Shown one piece after another: positions 42,993 through 50,332 of a DNA stretch of 64,000 nucleotides. The position numbers and the translations under genes were made by a program. This stretch comes from UBA5336 sp964506685 (GTDB taxonomy: Bacteria > Pseudomonadota > Alphaproteobacteria > Caulobacterales > Hyphomonadaceae): positions 1 to 64,000 of the forward strand of contig CAZDMQ010000006.1 of the NCBI GenBank assembly GCA_964506685.1, written 5' to 3'. The notes below the pieces were generated by a model, which saw only the letters and a program-made list of their open reading frames with translations, was not told where the DNA came from and searched no databases. The stretch's first letter is position 1. Each line of letters starts with the position of its first letter.

Positions 42993-44078
42993 CTAAAGCC
43001 CTTCATCGCTGACCGGATCGACACGCACCCCCTCGCGGACGAAATCATGTCCCGAAAGCATGAGCCTCGCCGTTTCCGGCAGGCCGCTGACCCAGACACC
43101 GGTGTCCGCATCGTCAACCACGCTGACTTCGGCGAAGCGTACCGTGTCGGCCTCATCGACATACCTGATTCCGACACGACCATCGTCGCCGAGCACCATC
43201 AGGGCCGGGGACACGAGGATAGCCGGCACCTCTTCCGTCGCGAGGCGCACCGAGGCCGTCAGGCCGGACGCGATGCCATAATCGGGATTGGGGACCGCGA
43301 TTTCGACGCGAAATGTGCGCGTGGTCTCACTGGCCGAACGCGCACGATACCGGACTTCGCCGTCAAGCCGACGACCGTCTGCAAGCGCAACAGTGGCCGT
43401 CTGGCCAAGTGCGATAAGGCTCGCCTGCGCCTCGGTTGCCTCGACAACGACGAGGATCGGACTGAGGTCCAGCAAGGTCCCACAAGGGCTGCCCGGGGAA
43501 AGGAAATCCCCGATCTCCGCGTGTCTTTCATCGAAAACTCCCGGAAACGGAGCCCGTATCTCAGTCCGTTCAAGTTCGATCTTCGCTGCATCGACCCTGG
43601 CGACAGCCGCATCATAGGCCGCTTTTGCAGCGGCTGCCGCCGTGGTTGAGGTCCAGCCCTTCTCGGCAAGGTCGGCGGCCGCGTCCCATTCCAGTTTCTT
43701 GGCGGCGAGGTCGGCTTCCGCCTGTTTCAACTGCACCTCGCGGGCATCCACGTCGAGCCGGCAAAGAACCGCGCCTTTCCGGACGGCACGGCCCTCGCGC
43801 GCCGGCGTCTCGGCGACGGTCCCTGTTGTCTCCGTCCGGACGACAACGGCCCTTTCCGGCGCTGTTCGCCCCTTCAGCGTGGCGAAGGCCGTGTGCAATT
43901 CACTTCGGACGGGCCGCACGACGACCTCCGGCCGCTCCGGCGTCGGCGGCTCCTCAGCCAGGCTTTCCGAAGGGCTGGGAACCGGACCGGACGCATCCTC
44001 GCGCATCATTGCGCGGACACCGAAATATCCAAGCAGGAGCACGAGAATGAGACCGGCGGTGATGAAGGAACGGGGCAA
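42993..44078 (-). CDS. RND efflux periplasmic adaptor (membrane fusion protein)
   Basis: A 361-residue adaptor with one N-terminal membrane segment (about residues 7-24). A lipoyl-like domain (about 70-110 and 185-220), a coiled hairpin (about 110-180, KQAEADLAAKKLEWDAA) and beta-barrel domains follow. GTVAETPAREGRAVRKG and GLTASVRLATEEVPAI are typical. The start is TTG with AAGGA upstream. It is the first gene of the efflux pair; a TACCA-N5-TGGTA repeat lies 50 bp before it. Confidence 0.87.
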   Translation of the reverse strand: MPRSFITAGLILVLLLGYFGVRAMMREDASGPVPSPSESLAEEPPTPERPEVVVRPVRSELHTAFATLKGRTAPERAVVVRTETTGTVAETPAREGRAVRKGAVLCRLDVDAREVQLKQAEADLAAKKLEWDAAADLAEKGWTSTTAAAAAKAAYDAAVARVDAAKIELERTEIRAPFPGVFDERHAEIGDFLSPGSPCGTLLDLSPILVVVEATEAQASLIALGQTATVALADGRRLDGEVRYRARSASETTRTFRVEIAVPNPDYGIASGLTASVRLATEEVPAILVSPALMVLGDDGRVGIRYVDEADTVRFAEVSVVDDADTGVWVSGLPETARLMLSGHDFVREGVRVDPVSDEGL

Positions 44079-44127
44079 AGGGAAGGTCCTTGCAAATGAC
44101 CGAGCCGGCCAGTTCTAGCCCGCTGCC

Positions 44128-44142
44128 TACCACGAACTGGTA
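44128..44142 (-). promoter_or_regulatory. Operator-like inverted repeat before the RND efflux genes
   Basis: TACCA-CGAAC-TGGTA, about 50 bp before the adaptor start, has the look of a TetR-type repressor operator. A wider CCAGTTC/GAACTGG repeat (44109-44115, 44134-44140) overlaps it. No regulator gene is adjacent. Confidence 0.35.
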
Positions 44143-44296
44143 AATGAGGCGATGGACGGCAAGAGCTCACGTTGCGGCACATCGACTGCCGTGCGGATAT
44201 CAATGCCCCATCGCTGAGACACCGCCCGGCTGCAGGTTCTGTCGCCTCGACGCGCACGCGCTACCGCTGCGGGAGATCAGAACGAGGCGAAGTGGC

Positions 44297-47113
44297 TCAG
44301 CCCGCAGCACGCTGGCTGCTTGTGGCCGCATCCAGCAGCAGGAAGGCTGACAACCGCGGACTTGCATTGCGGCCCGATTTTTGGGTCCGGTCGAGGGCGG
44401 CAATCGCGTCGGGCTCTTCCATGGTCACGAAATCCTCGGCCAGCTGGGCCAGCTCGGGGTCTGCCACCAGGCGCTTGGCAACGCGATCGACCTCGATCCG
44501 GGCGGCGGCAACGATCGCAGCCCTGCGGGACTGCTCGCCCTTCCTTGCCGCCTGCGCGATCTTCTTCTTCGCCTTCGGACGGAAAATATTCGAGAGCGCA
44601 ATTCCGGACGTCTCCAGGCGCAGTATCACCGATTCTGCAGTTTCCTCGCGGGGCAGGTGCCCGGTTTGCTCGCGGTCCATGTCGTTGAGAATGGTCGACC
44701 AGTCAGCATCGCGCCGACGGTCTGGCGTATCCCGGCCTGACTGGGCGGAAGGCGGTTGGGACTGGGCTGAGGACGTGGACGAAGAAGGCGCCCGTTCCTG
44801 CGATGGCGGCCGAGCGGGTGCCGGGGCTCTTTCCCGGGTCGGAGTTCTTTCAGGCGCCTGCAATCCACCGCCCGGGAGCAGCGAGGGCTGCACCTCGACA
44901 TTCGGCGGCGGTGGCCCGACGGGATCTTCTGCATGCCGACGCCCACGCATGGCGTCGGCGGCTTGCCGCGTATCAATTCCGTCCTGGCGCAAGGCACGTG
45001 CTGGGGCCTCCGGGCGAGGCTGCAACTCCGCTGGCCGCTGCCGCGCATTTGCTGCCGTCGGCTGCAGAGGCTGTCGTCCCCGCAGACCCGGATCGTCGGT
45101 GTCGCGCGGATTGGCGTGGAAGATATTCTCATCGACACTCGGTTCAGGGGCCTGCAGATCCGGTGCTTGCGCGGCCGGCTGGTCCGTCGGCCGGTCATCC
45201 GATGGGCCAGAATCCGATGGGCCAGCATCCGTCCCCGGCTCATCGCCGCCGAACAGTTCTGCTTCAAGCTCCCGCGGGCTGGCATCAAGGCGCGGCACCG
45301 AACGCGGCGCCTTCACCGCACCGGGAACAGTCGGGGTGCGCCCCTGCGGTTCGGCAGCCGGGCGACGGGGGGGCACCGGGACTGGCACACCGCCAAGACT
45401 GGCCCTCGGCGGCAACCGGTCCGGTTCCGTCGACTGCCCAGAGGCTGAGGCTGAAGCTTTAGCTGCAGGCGGTTCGCTGTGCGCCCGCCCCACTCCACCA
45501 TCCGATTGTCCAGGCATGGCGTCATCGGTTCGGCTGAGCTCCGTCGGCATGGCGACATGCGCATTCGGCTGGGCGAAACCGGCCGTCCGGGTCGAGGTCA
45601 GGGTCACAACCTTCCTTGCGCCTGTGTCTTCTCCTTTCGGCGGCGGCAAGACAGCGCCTGCCTCCGCCTCAAGCCCGGGCCCGGCCTTCAGACCGAGGTG
45701 ACCCGCCTCGCGGCCGTTCAGCCCCCGATCAGAGAGGGCGCGTTCTGGCATTTGCCCGGTTGTCTCGCGCGCAGACGCGGCCGGCGCCGCCTCGCCGTCG
45801 CGGCCGTATGGGGACGCCTGACGACCGGGGATGGTCCGCGCATCTTTAAGTGCCTCAGCAGTATCGGCCGCGCGCGCCCCCGCACCAGGGTCCGGCTGGA
45901 GTGCCGCGCGGCGCGCCACTCGCGGCAGCTCTCCCCGCACAGTGCCTGCGCCTGATGCCGCAGCAGTGGCTGACTGGGCGCGGGTCGCTCCTGCAGCGCC
46001 ATTCAGCGCCTCGACAACGCGGCCGAGTTGTTCATTCGGCAGCGCACCGCTCTGGCGGGCCGCTTCGCTGGCCTCGCGCACCGATGCCGCAGCCTGCTCG
46101 GCGGCAGCGCGCAGATCCGCCATCGCCCGCTGGGCATCTTCGCCGGCCTTGCGGGCGCTTTCATTGATTTCGGCATTCAGGGTGCGCGCCTGCGCGAGGG
46201 CCGTGTCCACGGCCGCCCTGAGGGATTCGCTGGTCTGACCGGCGACATCACCCGCCACATTGCCTGCGCGGAGCGTATCCTCGACGGTGCGCTGGGCTTC
46301 CTCAAGCCGCGTCTCGAGGCTGGACACAGCGAAAACCAGCGTATCCCCCTGCTTTTGCAGCGTATGCGCCATGGTATCGATCTTCGCGAATTCCTCGTTG
46401 ATCTGGCTTCCGGTCCTTTTCAGCGCCTGCAGTCTCTGCTCGAGCGCCTCGTCAGACTTGGCGATATCGAAGCTCGCCGAGCGGGCAGCATCGACCATGG
46501 CTGCGGCCTGGCGGGGGATCGCCTCGCCCATCAGGTCCGCCTGTTCGCGAAGGTCACGCGCCAGTGTTTCAAGCGCGGCGCGTTCATCGGCGAGGCGGGC
46601 GGACAGGTCACGTGCATTGTCAGCGGCCGCATAGGTCACGCTTTCGAGCCGCAGTCTTTCGTCCCCCATTTCTGAAGACACCGAACGCATTGCTGCGAGG
46701 GCCGCGCCCATCGCCTGGTCAATCTCCTCGCTGGACGCCTTCAGGGAGGAGGCCAGGGTCTGCGCTTCCTCGCCATAGGCGCGGGATGGATTGAGAAGCT
46801 GGGTTGCTGCCTTCAGGATCAGGCTGCTGGCGGCATTCCGGCGCGCGCCTTCGCGCGCGACATAGCCGGCGAACAGGACGACCAGGCCCGGCACGGCAGC
46901 AAGCGAGACAGCCGCCATGATGGCCAGGGCGCCGGCCTCGGCAAACTGGCTGCGGTCAACACTGGTGACGACCGTAATGGCAACCGATGACCACCAGACG
47001 ATGGCGAGGCCGAGACCGGCCCACGGCATCCAGTGTCCGGCCCGCCGGATGGCTTCCAGTTCCGCTTGCGTGGCTCCAGAGTGCCCCGGCCCGTCCATCA
47101 TCATGTCTTCCAT
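44297..47113 (-). CDS. tipN: TipN-like polar membrane protein with coiled coil
   Basis: A 938-residue protein. Two N-terminal membrane helices (about 30-50 and 60-85) precede a long coiled coil (about 100-350, rich in Ala/Glu/Arg heptads), a low-complexity Pro/Ala/Arg/Ser-rich middle (about 360-790) and a conserved-looking C-terminal domain (about 795-938, ESVILRLETSGIALSNIFRP). This architecture and size match TipN, the Caulobacter birth-scar/new-pole marker (888 residues), but sequence identity could not be checked. It lies next to the RND pair on the same strand. Confidence 0.6.
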   Translation of the reverse strand: MEDMMMDGPGHSGATQAELEAIRRAGHWMPWAGLGLAIVWWSSVAITVVTSVDRSQFAEAGALAIMAAVSLAAVPGLVVLFAGYVAREGARRNAASSLILKAATQLLNPSRAYGEEAQTLASSLKASSEEIDQAMGAALAAMRSVSSEMGDERLRLESVTYAAADNARDLSARLADERAALETLARDLREQADLMGEAIPRQAAAMVDAARSASFDIAKSDEALEQRLQALKRTGSQINEEFAKIDTMAHTLQKQGDTLVFAVSSLETRLEEAQRTVEDTLRAGNVAGDVAGQTSESLRAAVDTALAQARTLNAEINESARKAGEDAQRAMADLRAAAEQAAASVREASEAARQSGALPNEQLGRVVEALNGAAGATRAQSATAAASGAGTVRGELPRVARRAALQPDPGAGARAADTAEALKDARTIPGRQASPYGRDGEAAPAASARETTGQMPERALSDRGLNGREAGHLGLKAGPGLEAEAGAVLPPPKGEDTGARKVVTLTSTRTAGFAQPNAHVAMPTELSRTDDAMPGQSDGGVGRAHSEPPAAKASASASGQSTEPDRLPPRASLGGVPVPVPPRRPAAEPQGRTPTVPGAVKAPRSVPRLDASPRELEAELFGGDEPGTDAGPSDSGPSDDRPTDQPAAQAPDLQAPEPSVDENIFHANPRDTDDPGLRGRQPLQPTAANARQRPAELQPRPEAPARALRQDGIDTRQAADAMRGRRHAEDPVGPPPPNVEVQPSLLPGGGLQAPERTPTRERAPAPARPPSQERAPSSSTSSAQSQPPSAQSGRDTPDRRRDADWSTILNDMDREQTGHLPREETAESVILRLETSGIALSNIFRPKAKKKIAQAARKGEQSRRAAIVAAARIEVDRVAKRLVADPELAQLAEDFVTMEEPDAIAALDRTQKSGRNASPRLSAFLLLDAATSSQRAAG

Positions 47114-47187
47114 CAGTTCGACTCTACCCTCGCCCGGTCAATTCCGCGATAGCAGGTGCCAGCCGACCGTAACCTGAACGGCGCTGC

Positions 47188-47328
47188 CTAATCTCCGGCC
47201 CAATTCAGGACCGAAGCTGCGCCATTCCCGCCAGAATTCTGCCCATCTGTCGGGGCGTCTGCCGCTCCCATGAGGCCAATGAGCACTGAAATGACGAGAT
47301 CACGGACGAAAACGAGTAAGGCAAGCAC
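47188..47328 (-). CDS. Possible 46-residue small membrane protein
   Basis: A short frame starting with GTG at 47328, 8 bp after a strong GGAGG; an alternative GTG at 47334 adds two residues. The product has one hydrophobic helix (VLALLVFVRDLVISVLIGLM) and a Gly/Asn-rich tail. It lies in the 474-bp gap between etfA and tipN, on the same strand as both, and might be read with tipN (74 bp away). No family is recognised. Confidence 0.4.
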   Translation of the reverse strand: MLALLVFVRDLVISVLIGLMGAADAPTDGQNSGGNGAASVLNWAGD

Positions 47329-47422
47329 GTGCACAACCTCCAGCTTCGTTCACATTTAGCCCAGATGACGGCGCCATGCGAGTCGATATTCCCGCACGAC
47401 AGATTGCTTCTCATACAGAATA

Positions 47423-47444
47423 CCCCGGCCGCACGAAGCCGGGG
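47423..47444 (-). terminator. Hairpin downstream of etfA
   Basis: CCCCGGC (47423-47429) pairs with GCCGGGG (47438-47444), a 7-bp stem with an 8-nt loop, 144 bp after the etfA stop. No T-run follows; a 3'-end element is a modest possibility. The rest of the 47329-47587 gap shows nothing. Confidence 0.35.
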
Positions 47445-47587
47445 CCAGGGTTTCGCCTTGAGTACTATCCAGGCCAGTGCTCGGCCAGCGTCAGACGCGC
47501 AGCGGGGGAACTGCAGGTTTCACCGGAAGTGACCCGGGGTCTGCGCCGATTGGCGTCCTGCAGCTGACCGGGTTCGGAGCACCCCCG

Positions 47588-48520
47588 TCAGAGCGCCTCG
47601 GTCAGTTCCGGCACCGCATTGAAGAGATCGGCAACAAGACCATAGTCGGCGACCTGGAAGATGGGCGCCTCTTCGTCCTTGTTGATCGCGACGATCACCT
47701 TGGAATCCTTCATGCCGGCAAGATGCTGGATAGCACCGGAAATGCCGACCGCGACATAGAGCTCCGGCGCGACGATCTTGCCGGTCTGACCGACCTGGTA
47801 GTCATTCGGGGCATAGCCGGCATCCACTGCGGCCCGCGACGCACCGATGGCCGCGCCAAGCTTGTCTGCGAGCGGTTCGATGACGCGATTGAATTCCTCG
47901 GCCGAGCCGAGCGCCCGCCCGCCCGAAACGATGCGTTTCGCCGCCGTCAGTTCCGGACGATCGCTTTCCACGATCTCCTCGGAAACAAAGGCCGATTTCA
48001 GTTCGCCACCGTCAAAGGCGATGGTTTCGACGCTGGCACTGCCGCCCTCACCGGCAGCCTCGAACGCTGTCCCGCGAACGGTCACCACCTTCTTGGGGTC
48101 TGCCGACGTGACCGTCATGATCGCATTGCCGGCGTAGATAGGACGCTCGAACGTGTCCGATCCCTCGACGCCCGTGATATCGGAGAGCTGCATGACATCC
48201 AGCCGCGCAGCGATCCGCGGCGAGACATTCTTGCCCATGGTCGTGGCCGGCGCGAATACCGCGTCATAATCCGTCATCAGCGGAACGATCAGCGCTTCCA
48301 TGGCCTCGGCGAGCTGTTTCTTCAGCGGTGCGGCATCGGCATGCAGCACCTTCCGAACGCCGGAAATCCGGGCTGCGGCCTCTGCAACGCCGCCCGCGCC
48401 CTCGCCCGCCACGAGGATATCCACATCGCCGCCGAACTGCCCGGCCGCCGTGACCGTCTTGTGGGTGGCATCCGAAAGGGATGTGTTGTCATGCTCTGCA
48501 ATCACGAGAACGGCCATCAA
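47588..48520 (-). CDS. etfA: Electron transfer flavoprotein alpha subunit
   Basis: A 310-residue FAD-binding subunit. The C-terminal FAD domain contains VVSGGRALGS-like IVSGGRALGSAEEF, then VDAGYAPNDYQVGQTGKIV and VGISGAIQHLAGMKDSKVIV with INKDEEAPIFQVADYG, all typical of EtfA. It accepts electrons from acyl-CoA dehydrogenases and passes them to ETF-quinone oxidoreductase. It overlaps etfB by 4 bp. Confidence 0.96.
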   Translation of the reverse strand: MMAVLVIAEHDNTSLSDATHKTVTAAGQFGGDVDILVAGEGAGGVAEAAARISGVRKVLHADAAPLKKQLAEAMEALIVPLMTDYDAVFAPATTMGKNVSPRIAARLDVMQLSDITGVEGSDTFERPIYAGNAIMTVTSADPKKVVTVRGTAFEAAGEGGSASVETIAFDGGELKSAFVSEEIVESDRPELTAAKRIVSGGRALGSAEEFNRVIEPLADKLGAAIGASRAAVDAGYAPNDYQVGQTGKIVAPELYVAVGISGAIQHLAGMKDSKVIVAINKDEEAPIFQVADYGLVADLFNAVPELTEAL

Positions 48521-49263
48521 ACAGCTCCTGCGGCTTTGAGTTTAGCAACGAGGGTCGGAACATCCTCAACGATTTCACCGGCCTCGCGCACCGGCGGCTC
48601 GGTGACCTTCACCACCGTCAGCCGGTTCGTGACGTCGACGCCGTAGTCGGCGATTTCTTTCATATCGATAGGCTTTTTCTTCGCCTTCATGATGTTCGGC
48701 AGCGACGCATAGCGCGGCTCGTTCAGCCTGAGGTCCGTGGTCACGATGGCCGGTCCGGTCAGGGCAACGGTCTGCAACCCGCCATCGACCTCGCGGATGA
48801 CCTGCAATGTGTCGCCATCCTTCCTGAGCTCGGAGGCAAATGTCCCTTGCGGCCAGCCCAGCAATGCCGCCAGCATCTGCCCGGTCTGGTTGCAGTCATC
48901 ATCAATCGCCTGCTTGCCGAGAATGATCAGGTCCGGGCTTTCGGCTTCGGCGATAGCCTTCAGGATCTTGGCAACCGCAAGCGGCTCGGGCATCTCGTCT
49001 GTCTTCACCAGAATGCCGCGGTCCGCCCCCATGGCCAGCGCTGTCCGGATGGTTTCCTGCGCCTGCTGCGGGCCGATCGATACGGCAATGACTTCGGTGG
49101 CGGTTCCGGCTTCCTTGAGACGGACGGCCTCCTCGATCGAAATCTCGTCGAACGGGTTCATCGACATTTTCACATTGGCGAGGTCCACGCCTGTCTGGTC
49201 AGGCTTAACACGGACTTTAACGTTGTAATCGATGACCCGTTTCACGGGGACGAGCACCTTCAT
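48517..49263 (-). CDS. etfB: Electron transfer flavoprotein beta subunit
   Basis: A 248-residue AMP-binding subunit. It begins MKVLVPVKRVIDYNVKVRV, and the family segments NPFDEISIEEAVRLKEAG, LGKQAIDDDCNQTGQMLAAL and DLRLNEPRYASLPNIMKAKK are present. AGGAG lies before the ATG. Upstream is a LiuR-like palindrome, suggesting control with branched-chain or fatty-acid breakdown. Confidence 0.96.
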   Translation of the reverse strand: MKVLVPVKRVIDYNVKVRVKPDQTGVDLANVKMSMNPFDEISIEEAVRLKEAGTATEVIAVSIGPQQAQETIRTALAMGADRGILVKTDEMPEPLAVAKILKAIAEAESPDLIILGKQAIDDDCNQTGQMLAALLGWPQGTFASELRKDGDTLQVIREVDGGLQTVALTGPAIVTTDLRLNEPRYASLPNIMKAKKKPIDMKEIADYGVDVTNRLTVVKVTEPPVREAGEIVEDVPTLVAKLKAAGAV

Positions 49264-49382
49264 GGGCCGGCTCCTGTCTGCGTTTCCAGTTCACACCAAA
49301 AAGGGTGTGGCGCGGCCATGCAAGCCCCGCACGATCAATTGCCCACACATAGTCGGCTGCCCGTCCGAAGATCAAGCTTCCG

Positions 49383-49398
49383 TTGACGTTAGCGTCAA
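49383..49398 (-). promoter_or_regulatory. LiuR-like palindrome upstream of etfBA
   Basis: TTGACGTTAGCGTCAA is a 16-bp near-palindrome (TTGACG-N4-CGTCAA) that resembles the TTGACG/TTTACG-type motif of MerR-family LiuR regulators of branched-chain amino-acid degradation. It lies 120 bp before etfB and overlaps the stop codon of the gene upstream. Regulator identity is inferred. Confidence 0.45.
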
Positions 49399-50234
49399 TT
49401 TGGCGCGCAGCCCTTTGCGAGCAGATCGTCCCGCTGCGGCGCATCGACTGCCTCTGCAATGAAGCCAAGCGTACCCGTGCAGAGAAGTTCGTCCGCCGCC
49501 CGGATCAGCGCGCCGAAGGCTGCATTGGCAAGCGCCGAACCAAGAGACACCCGCACAACGCCCAAGGCACCGAGTTCGTCGATCAGAACGAAACCGGCAA
49601 ACGGGCCGATCAGCACGTTGAGTGGCCGGTCGATCTCCGAAATCACGGTGCGGATATCCTCAAGTGTTCGCAGGCCCGGTGCAAAGAGAACATCGGCGCC
49701 GGCGTCCTGGTAGGCCTGCAGTCTGGCGATCGTGTCGGCGAGATCGGGCTTGCCTGTGAAGAAATTCTCCGCCCGTGCGGTCAGGGTGAAGGGGAAGGGC
49801 AGCGATCGCGCCGCTTCGACCGCGGCGCGAACCCGTTCGGAAGCAAGGACGATATCATATTGCGGCTGATCGGCCTTGCCGGTGAAATCCTCAATCGAGC
49901 CGCCAACGAGCCCGGCCGCTGCCCCGAGCCGGATGGTCTCGGCGCAGGTTCCTGGCGCATCTCCGAAACCGTTCTCGAGATCTGCGGTGAGCGGCAAGGC
50001 CGTCGCCGTCGCCAATTGACCGATATGGTTCAGCACATCCGTGCGCATGACGCCGTAATCCGGCACGCCCCGCTGCCATGTGGCATAGCCGGCGCTGGTG
50101 GTTGCAAGCGCGCGAAAGCCGATTCCTGCGAGGATCCTTGCCGATCCGATATCCCAGGGGTTGGGCAGGATAAAGAGGTCACCTTTTGTGTGCATCGCCT
50201 GGAACGCTGCACCCTTTTCGGCCTGGCTGGTCAT
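49395..50234 (-). CDS. PEP mutase/isocitrate lyase superfamily protein
   Basis: A 279-residue TIM-barrel protein. The start at 50234 has GGAG 6 bp upstream. The fold is recognisable from LFILPNPWDIGSARILAGIG, then ALATTSAGYATWQRG, PLTADLENGFGDAPGT and GGSIEDFTG, with RAENFF and DVLFAPGLRT. The ICL/methylisocitrate-lyase KKCGH Cys loop is not seen, so it belongs with the many uncharacterised PEPM-like hydrolases/lyases. Substrate unknown. Confidence 0.85.
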   Translation of the reverse strand: MTSQAEKGAAFQAMHTKGDLFILPNPWDIGSARILAGIGFRALATTSAGYATWQRGVPDYGVMRTDVLNHIGQLATATALPLTADLENGFGDAPGTCAETIRLGAAAGLVGGSIEDFTGKADQPQYDIVLASERVRAAVEAARSLPFPFTLTARAENFFTGKPDLADTIARLQAYQDAGADVLFAPGLRTLEDIRTVISEIDRPLNVLIGPFAGFVLIDELGALGVVRVSLGSALANAAFGALIRAADELLCTGTLGFIAEAVDAPQRDDLLAKGCAPN

Positions 50235-50332
50235 GTCCGTCTCCGTTGCTGATGGTGATGAGGGCATAAAGGGCCGGGCCCGGCGCTCGCCACCCGGTTC
50301 TTGCCAATCACCTTCAGCCATTGCCGGAGGGC

